The notes under the pieces: generated by a model
What the model was told of the DNA's origin: nothing
The model's database searches: none
The model's input: the letters and a program-made list of their open reading frames with translations, nothing else
NCBI GenBank assembly: GCA_017882065.1
Contig: JADGQD010000060.1
Span: forward strand, 1 to 10,052
DNA: 10,052 nt
Reading direction: 5' to 3'
Source: Anaerolineales bacterium
GTDB taxonomy: Bacteria; Chloroflexota; Anaerolineae; Anaerolineales; Villigracilaceae
Made by a program: the position numbers and the translations under genes
Shown: piece by piece, positions 1 through 6,157 of the stretch
Numbering within the stretch: position 1 is the stretch's first letter
How the letters are laid out: the number at the start of each line of letters is the position of its first letter

Positions 1-1
1 G

Positions 2-463
2 CACGGCGAAATCTTTTTCGACGGAACCGAGACAGCCAGCCGGAAACCTTTTATCGAACAGATCGAGCCGAAGACAAGCGGCCCGGAACTTGTCCTGACC
101 GACGTGGTCGCCCTGTGTGCTTCCGCACGCTTCTGCGACCGGGCCGGTGGCGTTTGGGATAACACGCGTGCCTCAGACGACCCGGAAGCGAAGAAAATCG
201 CCATTCAGGAAGTTTGGGATTGTCCCGCCGGACGGCTGGTACTGCACGATAAAAACGGGAAGCTGATCGAACCCGAGTTCGAACCGTCCATTGGCTTGGT
301 GCTCGACACGGTCATCCCGGCGCTCGGTCCGATTTGGGTACGCGGCGGAATCCCGGTCGAGGCGGCAGACGGGACCGTTTACGAAATCCGCAACCGCCTC
401 ACCCTGTGCCGCTGCGGAAAGTCCACCAACAAACCTTTCTGCGACGGCAAGCACGAAAAGTAA
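2..463 (+). CDS. CDGSH iron-sulfur domain protein, 5' end missing
   Basis: This is the C-terminal 153 residues of a small Fe-S protein; the frame is open to the left edge, so the true start lies outside. An internal GTG at 104 is not a credible start, because the residues before it (FFDGTETASRKPF) are typical of this family. The C-terminus has a complete CDGSH motif, CRCGKSTNKPFCDGKH, with cluster ligands Cys136, Cys138, Cys147 and His151 (visible numbering), expected to bind a 2Fe-2S cluster. The middle has conserved cysteines at 39, 45 and 74 (LCASARFCD and DCPAGRL), resembling the divergent ferredoxin-like Fe-S region found in these proteins. From memory, full-length relatives have a first CDGSH motif just before FDGTETA, so the leading His may be the ligand of that lost motif. 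A redox or Fe-S storage role is likely, but no substrate can be named. The protein ends four residues after the CDGKH core Gly, slightly earlier than many relatives. Confidence 0.88.
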   Translation, partial: HGEIFFDGTETASRKPFIEQIEPKTSGPELVLTDVVALCASARFCDRAGGVWDNTRASDDPEAKKIAIQEVWDCPAGRLVLHDKNGKLIEPEFEPSIGLVLDTVIPALGPIWVRGGIPVEAADGTVYEIRNRLTLCRCGKSTNKPFCDGKHEK

Positions 464-482
464 CTTCTTAAAAAAGCGGGGT

Positions 483-525
483 ATGGGGGTTCGCAAGCGG
501 GCGAAGCCCGCTTGCGAACCCCCAT
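483..525. repeat. Perfect 20-bp-arm palindrome, 3-nt loop
   Basis: The arms at 483-502 and 506-525 are exact reverse complements of 20 nt separated by GAA. It lies 19 nt after the stop of the CDGSH gene and before the hydrolase gene. A transcript of either strand would form a very stable GC-rich hairpin. The + strand has no U-run after the stem (CTTTCCCCC follows), so it is not a classical intrinsic terminator for the upstream gene. On the - strand a T-run (from 470-475) comes only after several more bases. Its shape, a long perfect stem with a tiny loop, suits a dispersed REP-like element, though it could also protect or end the upstream mRNA. Copy number elsewhere is unknown. Confidence 0.85.
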
Positions 526-578
526 CTTTCCCCCAATTATTGAGAAGATACCACGAAAATGCAGAATAGAATTTTGAA

Positions 579-586
579 AAGGAAGG
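579..586 (+). promoter_or_regulatory. Ribosome binding site of the MBL-fold hydrolase
   Basis: AAGGAAGG ends 5 nt before the ATG at 592. It lies downstream of an in-frame ATG at 559, which has no comparable site, and so favours 592 as the start. A TAGAAT at 567-572 resembles a -10 box. The nearest TTGAGA (540-545) is 21 nt away, too far for a normal promoter, so the promoter of this gene is undecided. Confidence 0.6.
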
Positions 587-591
587 CGATT

Positions 592-1275
592 ATGACCACA
601 CAAGAACAATTCGAAACCGACGTACTCCCCACCTCTGCTGGAGACCTGTCAATCACATTTCTTGGACACGGCAGCCTGCTGATGGTCTTCAAAAGGATGA
701 ATATTTATGTTGACCCATTCGGCAAGGTGGCGGACTATGCCTCGCTCCCCAAAGCGGACCTGGTATTCGTCACCCACGAACACTTCGACCACCTCGACCC
801 GCAGGCGTTGTCCAGCATCCGCACGGATAAGACTCTTCTGGTGCTGACTGAAATCTGTGCGCAGCAGGTCACGGGCGGGACCGTAATGCGCAACGGGGAT
901 GTTCAGACAGTGGCCGGGATACCGGTCGAGGCGGTAGCGTCTTACAACCTGGTCCACAAGCGCCCAAGCGGGGACCCATTCCATCCGAAGGGATGCGGTA
1001 ACGGCTACATCCTGAACTTCGGCGATACGCGCCTTTACATCGCCGGAGATACCGAGAACATTCCTGAAATGAAGGCGTTGCAAGATATTGCCATCGCCTT
1101 CCTGCCGATGAACCTGCCCTACACGATGACCCCCGAGATGGTGACAGATGCAGCCAAAGCCTTCCGGCCGCGCATCCTGTATCCGTATCATTACGGGGAT
1201 ACAGATGTTTCGAAATTGGTTGAGTTGTTGAAGGGGGAGAAGGAAATCGAAGTAAGAATTCGGAAGATGGCGTGA
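592..1275 (+). CDS. MBL-fold metal-dependent hydrolase (UlaG/COG2220-like)
   Basis: This encodes a cytoplasmic metallo-beta-lactamase-fold hydrolase of 227 residues. The N-terminal strand FLGHGSLLM is followed by the metal motif THEHFDHLDP (His62, His64, Asp66, His67). Further likely ligands are Asp153 in IAGDTE and His200 in YPYHYGD. The stretch YNLVHKRPSGDPFHPKGCGNGYIL is characteristic of the COG2220 branch that includes UlaG-like lactonases and NAPE-PLD-like proteins, rather than true beta-lactamases or glyoxalases. All metal ligands are present, so a dinuclear (Zn or Mn) active hydrolase is expected; the substrate cannot be read from sequence. The ATG at 592 is chosen over 559 because of its ribosome binding site and because homology starts after it. 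There is no signal peptide. The gene converges on mfd, with a shared 61-bp intergenic region holding a terminator. Confidence 0.9.
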   Translation: MTTQEQFETDVLPTSAGDLSITFLGHGSLLMVFKRMNIYVDPFGKVADYASLPKADLVFVTHEHFDHLDPQALSSIRTDKTLLVLTEICAQQVTGGTVMRNGDVQTVAGIPVEAVASYNLVHKRPSGDPFHPKGCGNGYILNFGDTRLYIAGDTENIPEMKALQDIAIAFLPMNLPYTMTPEMVTDAAKAFRPRILYPYHYGDTDVSKLVELLKGEKEIEVRIRKMA

Positions 1276-1301
1276 GGTAATTGGTGTAATAATCGCCACC
1301 G

Positions 1302-1333
1302 AAAAAAAGCGGCTGGAGAAAATCCAGCCGCTT
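1302..1333 (-). terminator. Intrinsic terminator of the surface protein-pth-mfd unit
   Basis: An 11-bp perfect GC-rich stem (1307-1317 with 1323-1333) closes a 5-nt loop. Read on the - strand it is followed directly by a run of seven T (complement of 1302-1308, partly shared with the stem base), a textbook rho-independent terminator. It starts 3 nt after the mfd stop codon. On the + strand only CGTTT follows, so termination of the converging hydrolase transcript here would be weaker but possible. Confidence 0.88.
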
Positions 1334-1336
1334 CGT

Positions 1337-4300
1337 TTACATCTGCAATTTTTCCAGCACTTCCAACAATCTCACCTGCCAATCCGTATCTTTCCCAAAC
1401 AAACACCAGTAGGCATTCTTCCCGCCCCGAATCCCTGGCCCCAGATCAGGCAGGCGCTTTGACTCTGTCCCTTCCGGGTAGGCAGGGTAACGCAGCACGA
1501 TCTGTCCGCTTTCCATGCCGATCGAGACCAGCCCGGCCGCCTCAGCCAGCAGCTTGACCTGCATCTGATAGAACAGGTTGGTAATCATCTCCGGGAGTGG
1601 GCCAAAACGATCGGTAAATTCAGCAGCGAGCGCCTCCAGGGCAGACTTGTCGGTCAGGTCGGCCAGGCGGCGGTAAAGACGCAGGCGCAGATTCGTGTCG
1701 GGGACGTAGGTTTCGGGGATTCCGATGGCGAGTGGCAGATCTACGTTGACCGGTAAGCCCATCGGCTGGACGGAATCCAGGCTGGCAGATTTCAGGTCCA
1801 CTTTTAGGCCTTCGAACCTGCCGAGCGTACGGGCCTGCTTGACCGCCGCGGCCAGCAGCCGCGTGTACAGGTGAAATCCCACTGCAGCAATATGTCCCGA
1901 TTGCCGCGTTCCCAGCAATTCTCCTGCCCCGCGCATTTCCAGGTCGCGCATTGCAATCGAGTAACCCGCCCCCAGTTGTGTGTTCTCGGCAATGATTTCC
2001 AGCCGCTCCTGACCTTCGGGCGTGGGAGTCAGTTTGTTGTGCCGGAAAAAGTAAGCGTAGGCACGCGCCGCGCCGCGCCCGACGCGTCCGCGCAACTGGT
2101 ACAACTGAGCCAGGCCGAAGGCATCCGCCCGGTCCACAATGAGCGTGTTGGCGTTGGGAATGTCGAGGCCGGATTCGATGATGGAGGTTGAGAGCAGAAT
2201 GTCAATCTCTCCGCCTGTGAAATGGTGCATCACGCTTGCCAGCTCGGTCTCGTGCATCTGGCCGTGACCGATGGCGATGCGCGCTTCGGGTACGAGTTTC
2301 TCCAGGTGCATACGCATGGCGTCAATTGTCTGGACGCGGTTGTGGACGAAGAAGACCTGCCCTCCGCGTTCCAGTTCGCGCAGGATGGACTGGCGGACCA
2401 GTTTCGGTGAGTACGGTCCAACGTGGGTAATAATGGGCAGGCGCTCCTCGGGCGGTGTATTCAGGTTGGAGATGTCACGCACGCCGGTCAGTGCCATGTA
2501 CAGCGTGCGCGGGATGGGTGTGGCGGTCAGGGTGAGCACGTCCACTTCGGTACGCAGTTTCTTAAGATGTTCCTTATGCGTCACGCCGAAGCGCTGCTCC
2601 TCGTCAATGATCACCAGCCCGAGGTCCTTGAACTGCACGTCGGCTGAGAAGAGGCGGTGCGTGCCGATGACGATGTCCACTGCACCCTGCGCCAGGGCGT
2701 ACAAAATCTGGCTCTGCTCGCGCGGTGTGCGGAAGCGGGAAAGCATCTCAACCGTCACCGGGAAGGCTGAGAGTCGCTGCCGGAACGTATCGTAGTGTTG
2801 CTGCGCCAGTACGGTGGTCGGGACGAGTAGTGCCACCTGCCGCCCGTCCATCACGGCTTTGAACGCCGCCCGCAGCGCCACCTCGGTCTTGCCGTAGCCC
2901 ACGTCACCGCACAGCAGGCGGTCCATCGGGCGGGGAGTCTCCATGTCGCGTTTGATGTCGGTCAGCGCTTTGACCTGATCATCGGTCTCGATATAGGGAA
3001 AACTGGACTCCAACTCACCCTGCCACGCATTATCGGGACTGAAGGCGAAACCTCCGGCGACCTGACGGCGCGCGTACAGATCGAGCAGGTCTTGCGCCAC
3101 CACTTGCACCGCTTCCCGGACCTTGCGCTTGGTCTCCGGCCATTCCTGCGTTCCAAGACTTCCCGGCGCGGGCAGCGAGCCGTCCGGACCTATGTAACGG
3201 GTCAGCCGGTCGGCCTGGTGGATGGGGACGTAAACCTGGTCGCCGTTTTTATATTCAACGCACAGGAACTCGCGTTCTAAACCTTCGAGTGTACGCTGAA
3301 CCAGTCCAGTGTATCGCCCGACGCCGTAATCTACATGCACAATCCAGTCGCCAGGATTCAGGTCCGCGTAGGCCGCTTCGGGGGTCTCTGCCCCCGGTCG
3401 CGGACGCTGGCGTGGCTGCGGACGTTCCCAGCCGAAGATTTCCGAGTCAGTGATCAGGAAATTTGTAAGTCGAGATTCGGAAGTGAGCGCCCAGCCTTCA
3501 GAGAGCGATGCTTCGAGAAATTGAGGGTTGCCTGATGCCTGATCCCTTTTCCCTGATCCCTGTTCTACCCAGAGTTCCTCGAGGCGGGAGGATTGGCGTG
3601 AAACAATAACGACAGAATTATCCTCGCTGACAATCTTTGCCAGATACTCGGTAAACGGCTTCAGACGTCCGCCGAAGCGCTCTATGTGGCTAAATTGAGA
3701 GGCGAGATCGCCACTAGATTCCTCGGCAGTCGAGTGTCCCAGTTCCATGCAGGTGTAACTTTGCAGGTTATCCGCCAACTCTGACCAGGAGATGTAAGGA
3801 ACCGGAAAATCCTCAGCCAGAGTCCCCTCGGCGATGGACTCACTGCGCAATTTAATCGCCTGCTCTTCGATCTCGGAACCGGTGCTCTCCAGAATGCTCA
3901 GGTCATCCATCAAGACCAGCGCCTTCGGAGGCAGGTAGTCCAATAAACTAGCCGGGAATTGGTGTAACAGAGGAATATGGAACTCGGAGACGCGGTCTGG
4001 CACGTCCAAAAGGTCCGACTTGTTAGTCTTGTCGGACTTTTCAGACTTGCCAGACAAAATAAATTCGCGGGCAGGCGAAATGAGAATGGACCCTAATTTC
4101 TCGATGGTTCTCTGCGTCGCCGGGTCAAAGCGCCGGAGGGTGTCAATCTCGTCCCCGAAGAATTCCAGGCGGACGGGGTGCGGCTCGGATTGTGGCCACA
4201 CATCCAGCAGGCCGCCGCGGTGGGAGAACTGTCCTGGCTCGAGGACGGTGTCGGCAGGTTGGTAGCCGATGCTGACCCAGGTTTCCAGCAAGGAACCGGG

Positions 4301-4771
4301 CGGGATGCTCTGGCCGGCCTTAAGCAGTTTGCTGGCCTTGAGGAAATCTCGCCGGGGCAGGGTGTGCGTCATCATGGCTCGCACGGTTGTAACGATGACC
4401 GGCGGCGTGGACGGTTTTTCCACAAACGGCAGGTGGTACGCTGAAAGTGCCGTAAGAGTTTGCAGGCGTTCACGCCGGGTGGCGCTGCCCCAGGCGGCAT
4501 TTTCGTAGAACAGCGGGTTTGGCTCGGAGAAAATGTACCGGGATGCATCTGGCGCCCAGAAAGCCAGTTCGTCATGCAACTGGAGCGCGTGGTCGGCGCG
4601 GTCGGTCACCAATACGATGGGCTGGCCCAGGTCCGCGTGCAGGGCGGCCAGGACGGGCAAACGCGCCGCGCGCGGCAAGGCCAGGCCGGAAAGTTGCTTC
4701 CCGGTCTGCACATCAGCCAAAAGACGCTGATAGGCAGGAAGAGAGCGGATTTGTTGGAGAAGGAATTCCAT
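1337..4771 (-). CDS. mfd: Transcription-repair coupling factor Mfd
   Basis: Mfd is a DNA translocase that removes RNA polymerase stalled at DNA damage and recruits UvrA for nucleotide excision repair. The product has 1144 residues, normal for the family. Domain order: UvrB-like N-terminal module (about 30-235), variable middle region, RNA-polymerase-interacting CarD-like domain from about 472 (NPGDWIVHVDYGVGRYTG), then two RecA-like helicase domains. Visible motifs are Walker A GDVGYGKT (622-629), DEEQ (723-726), TAT (749-751), QLYQLRGRVGRG (889-900) and the TRG translocation motif around GELLGTRQSGH (950-960). A C-terminal UvrA-binding-surface-like domain follows. All motor motifs are intact. 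The ATG at 4771 fits the family start (LPAYQRLL) but has no Shine-Dalgarno, because its 5' flank is a palindromic repeat. Two low-complexity insertions, at residues 242-253 and about 404-415, come from tandem repeats and lie in the poorly conserved region before the CarD-like domain. It is the last gene of a leftward unit with pth. Confidence 0.97.
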   Translation of the reverse strand: MEFLLQQIRSLPAYQRLLADVQTGKQLSGLALPRAARLPVLAALHADLGQPIVLVTDRADHALQLHDELAFWAPDASRYIFSEPNPLFYENAAWGSATRRERLQTLTALSAYHLPFVEKPSTPPVIVTTVRAMMTHTLPRRDFLKASKLLKAGQSIPPGSLLETWVSIGYQPADTVLEPGQFSHRGGLLDVWPQSEPHPVRLEFFGDEIDTLRRFDPATQRTIEKLGSILISPAREFILSGKSEKSDKTNKSDLLDVPDRVSEFHIPLLHQFPASLLDYLPPKALVLMDDLSILESTGSEIEEQAIKLRSESIAEGTLAEDFPVPYISWSELADNLQSYTCMELGHSTAEESSGDLASQFSHIERFGGRLKPFTEYLAKIVSEDNSVVIVSRQSSRLEELWVEQGSGKRDQASGNPQFLEASLSEGWALTSESRLTNFLITDSEIFGWERPQPRQRPRPGAETPEAAYADLNPGDWIVHVDYGVGRYTGLVQRTLEGLEREFLCVEYKNGDQVYVPIHQADRLTRYIGPDGSLPAPGSLGTQEWPETKRKVREAVQVVAQDLLDLYARRQVAGGFAFSPDNAWQGELESSFPYIETDDQVKALTDIKRDMETPRPMDRLLCGDVGYGKTEVALRAAFKAVMDGRQVALLVPTTVLAQQHYDTFRQRLSAFPVTVEMLSRFRTPREQSQILYALAQGAVDIVIGTHRLFSADVQFKDLGLVIIDEEQRFGVTHKEHLKKLRTEVDVLTLTATPIPRTLYMALTGVRDISNLNTPPEERLPIITHVGPYSPKLVRQSILRELERGGQVFFVHNRVQTIDAMRMHLEKLVPEARIAIGHGQMHETELASVMHHFTGGEIDILLSTSIIESGLDIPNANTLIVDRADAFGLAQLYQLRGRVGRGAARAYAYFFRHNKLTPTPEGQERLEIIAENTQLGAGYSIAMRDLEMRGAGELLGTRQSGHIAAVGFHLYTRLLAAAVKQARTLGRFEGLKVDLKSASLDSVQPMGLPVNVDLPLAIGIPETYVPDTNLRLRLYRRLADLTDKSALEALAAEFTDRFGPLPEMITNLFYQMQVKLLAEAAGLVSIGMESGQIVLRYPAYPEGTESKRLPDLGPGIRGGKNAYWCLFGKDTDWQVRLLEVLEKLQM
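3528..3562 (-). repeat. Heptanucleotide tandem repeat inside mfd (5 x 7 bp)
   Basis: On the - strand this is five consecutive 7-bp units close to CAGGGAT, each differing from the consensus by no more than two bases. It is translated within Mfd as roughly QGSGKRDQASGN (residues 404-415), which is unlike the flanking sequence. It lies in the variable stretch before the CarD-like domain at residue 472. The form recalls the 7-bp short tandem repeats known from filamentous cyanobacteria. Because 35 bp is not a multiple of three, neighbouring bases must compensate to keep the frame. Confidence 0.7.
4013..4048 (-). repeat. 9-bp tandem repeat inside mfd (4 x 9 bp)
   Basis: On the - strand there are four consecutive imperfect units of consensus AAGTCYGAC, translated in frame as KSE-KSD-KTN-KSD (residues 242-253). 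The unit length is a multiple of three, so copy-number change would not shift the frame. It sits just after the UvrB-like module, where the family has a loop or linker. The outer units also form a short inverted pair (GTCCGAC/GTCGGAC). Confidence 0.75.
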
Positions 4772-4776
4772 GTTTT

Positions 4777-4827
4777 GTAGGGGCGACCTTTATGGTCGCC
4801 CTGGGCGGGAACAAATCACGCCCCTAC
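4777..4827. repeat. Nested palindromic repeat between pth and mfd
   Basis: The outer arms GTAGGGGCG (4777-4785) and CGCCCCTAC (4819-4827) are exact reverse complements. Inside, GGGCGACC (4781-4788) and GGTCGCCC (4794-4801) form a second hairpin that competes with the outer stem for 4781-4785. The element begins 5 nt upstream of the mfd ATG. Its right arm contains the TAG stop of pth (4824-4826), so it fills the whole pth-mfd junction. The boundary GTAGGGGCG...CGCCCCTAC looks like a dispersed mobile palindrome, but copies elsewhere cannot be checked here. Confidence 0.8.
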
Positions 4828-5402
4828 GGTACGATGCCGTTATACTTATTCATCGCCGCCTCCAACCCATCCGTAACCCATGTCAGGGCGGCCTCCACGG
4901 CGCGGTTGAGCGTCTCGGAGATGAACGTCAGGTCAGCGTTCGAGAAATCCTGTAAGACGTAATCGGGGGCTTGCATCTGCCCGGGCGGGCGACCGATACC
5001 CAGCCGCAGGCGCGGAAACTCGTCTGTGCCGAAGCGCTCAAGGATGGACGTCATGCCTTTCTGCCCTGCCGAACCGCCATCCGGGCGGATGCGGATTGTG
5101 CCGACCGGCAGGTCCAGGTCATCGTGAGCAATCAGCAGGTTTTCCAGCGGGAGCTTATAGAAGTGCATCAATCCCTGCACTGACTGGCCGGAAAGGTTCA
5201 TGAAGGTCTGCGGCTTGGCAAGGATGATCTTGCGCTCCTGGTAGTTCGCACTTGCCACCAGCGCCTTGGATTGCAGGCGGGTGAAGCGCGCGTTGAGTTT
5301 GACCGTCAGCCGGTCCAACAGCATGAAGCCAACGTTGTGGCGGGTCTCGCGGTACTCGCGGCCGGGGTTGCCCAGGCCAACAATTAAATAAGTTTCCGTC
5401 AT
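4824..5402 (-). CDS. pth: Peptidyl-tRNA hydrolase
   Basis: Pth cleaves peptidyl-tRNAs released from stalled ribosomes and so recycles tRNA; it is a cytosolic monomer. The product has 192 residues, the usual size. The opening LIVGLGNPGREYRETRHNVGF carries the conserved Asn12 and catalytic His22. QTFMNLSG holds a substrate-binding Asn, HDDLDLP the catalytic-site Asp, and RLRLGIGRP the family signature. The usual GGHNG-type loop reads GGSAGQKG, so the residue equivalent to the tRNA/peptide-contacting Asn (E. coli Asn114) seems to be Lys; I believe such variants exist in some lineages. The ATG at 5402 lies 2 nt after the stop of the upstream gene, with only a weak ACGGA site, suggesting translational coupling. 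The final residues (NGIVP) and the TAG abut or lie in a palindromic repeat, so the original C-terminus may have been altered. Confidence 0.96.
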   Translation of the reverse strand: MTETYLIVGLGNPGREYRETRHNVGFMLLDRLTVKLNARFTRLQSKALVASANYQERKIILAKPQTFMNLSGQSVQGLMHFYKLPLENLLIAHDDLDLPVGTIRIRPDGGSAGQKGMTSILERFGTDEFPRLRLGIGRPPGQMQAPDYVLQDFSNADLTFISETLNRAVEAALTWVTDGLEAAMNKYNGIVP

Positions 5403-5404
5403 AT

Positions 5405-6001
5405 TTATTTCCGTCGCAGCCAGAGATAAATGCTAACAATTACAAAAATCGAAATTGCCGCCAGTCCGCCATAGAGAATACTGGCAGAGACATCCGTTGG
5501 AGCCAACGTGGCTGGGTTGCGCGGCAGGGCGGTTGGTGTGGGGAAGGGTGTCGCGGTCGGCGTGATGGTAGAAAGGGGCGTTGCTTCCGGGGCGAGGGCC
5601 ATCGGTGTGGGTGTCTCCACCGTTGTGTAGTTACGCACGCGCAGGCCCGAAACGAGGGCCTCGCGGGTACTCCCGTCTGTCAGATAAACGCGCAGGCGTA
5701 AAACATAATCTCCATCCGTAATGACCGTTGTATCCCAGGTTGCCAGCCTATCGTTGAACACCGGCAGACTGTTCATTGCAATCATAAACCAGGTCCCGGT
5801 CGGATCATCCGCATAGGTGAACGAGACCTCTGCCGAGACAAACCCGGTAACATCACTGGACCCGGCAATTGTCACTACACCCTGAAGCACATCCCCGGGG
5901 CGCGGCGAAACAATGACCGGATCGCCAAACTGGGCATTTCGCGCCAGAACTGATGAGGCCAAAACCATCCCGAAAAACAAAGAACAGGCAAGGATGCGCA
6001 T
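5405..6001 (-). CDS. Membrane-anchored Ig-like surface protein, Thr/Pro linker
   Basis: I do not recognise a named family for this 198-residue protein, but its design is clear. Residues 1-20 look like a signal peptide (MRILACSLFFGMVLASSVLA) with likely cleavage after VLA or RNA; Cys6 is too close to the start for a lipobox. Residues about 28-125 look like one beta-rich Ig/fibronectin-like domain (VSPRPGDVLQGVVTIAGSS, WDTTVITDGDYVLRLRVYL). Residues 126-172 are a flexible linker rich in Thr, Pro and Ala. Residues about 173-194 form one transmembrane helix, ending in RRK inside the cell. The folded domain would thus be displayed outside the membrane on a stalk. A binding or envelope role is a guess. 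It is the first gene of the leftward unit and ends 2 nt before pth. No Shine-Dalgarno is visible before the ATG at 6001. Confidence 0.8.
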   Translation of the reverse strand: MRILACSLFFGMVLASSVLARNAQFGDPVIVSPRPGDVLQGVVTIAGSSDVTGFVSAEVSFTYADDPTGTWFMIAMNSLPVFNDRLATWDTTVITDGDYVLRLRVYLTDGSTREALVSGLRVRNYTTVETPTPMALAPEATPLSTITPTATPFPTPTALPRNPATLAPTDVSASILYGGLAAISIFVIVSIYLWLRRK

Positions 6002-6017
6002 GAAAAGTCAAAGATTG

Positions 6018-6046
6018 AGTCTAACACGAAGGGAGACGCGGGTCAA
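6018..6046 (-). promoter_or_regulatory. Candidate promoter of the surface protein-pth-mfd unit
   Basis: On the - strand TTGACC (6041-6046, 5/6 match to -35) and TAGACT (6018-6023, 4/6 match to -10) are separated by 17 nt. Transcription would begin about 10 nt before the ATG at 6001. That leaves almost no leader and fits the absence of a Shine-Dalgarno there. This is a pattern match only. Confidence 0.4.
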
Positions 6047-6062
6047 CATTTTTCCCTCATTA

Positions 6063-6090
6063 TTAATATTCCCAAAGAACTTCATAAAAT
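6063..6090 (+). promoter_or_regulatory. Weak candidate promoter of guaB
   Basis: TTAATA (6063-6068, 4/6) and TAAAAT (6085-6090, 5/6) are spaced by 16 nt in the AT-rich divergent region. A second TAAAAT lies at 6117-6122 without a good -35 box. One of these probably serves guaB, but neither is convincing alone. Confidence 0.28.
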
Positions 6091-6148
6091 GCACTCCACT
6101 CCATTCGCTTTTGATGTAAAATCGTCTAGATGTTGCCGGCGTTTCTTC

Positions 6149-6153
6149 AGGAG
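6149..6153 (+). promoter_or_regulatory. Ribosome binding site of guaB
   Basis: AGGAG lies 4 nt before the ATG at 6158. It selects 6158 rather than the upstream in-frame ATG at 6089, whose extra 23 residues are not IMPDH-like. Confidence 0.75.
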
Positions 6154-6157
6154 AATT

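Noticed and set aside
483..525. Intrinsic terminator of the CDGSH gene
   Set aside because: No T-run follows the stem on the + strand, so it was listed as a palindromic repeat.
649..1299. 216-codon open frame on the - strand opposite the hydrolase gene
   Set aside because: It is antisense to a gene with intact metal motifs, and its product (many His/Arg/Val strings) shows no recognisable domain. It arises from the codon composition of the real gene.
2271..2795. 174-codon open frame on the + strand inside mfd
   Set aside because: It lies opposite the helicase motifs of Mfd, is rich in Arg/Ser/Cys without domain signals, and has no convincing ribosome site.
4013..4048. CRISPR-like array
   Set aside because: Units are 9 bp with no spacers and lie in a coding frame; there are no cas genes in the window.
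5984..5986. Lipoprotein signal at Cys6 (ILAC) of the surface protein
   Set aside because: The cysteine is at residue 6, leaving no room for a hydrophobic core before it. A normal signal peptide cleaved after residue 20 or 23 fits better.
6089..6157. Upstream in-frame ATG adding 23 residues to GuaB
   Set aside because: The extra residues are not family-like, and AGGAG sits right before the ATG at 6158.
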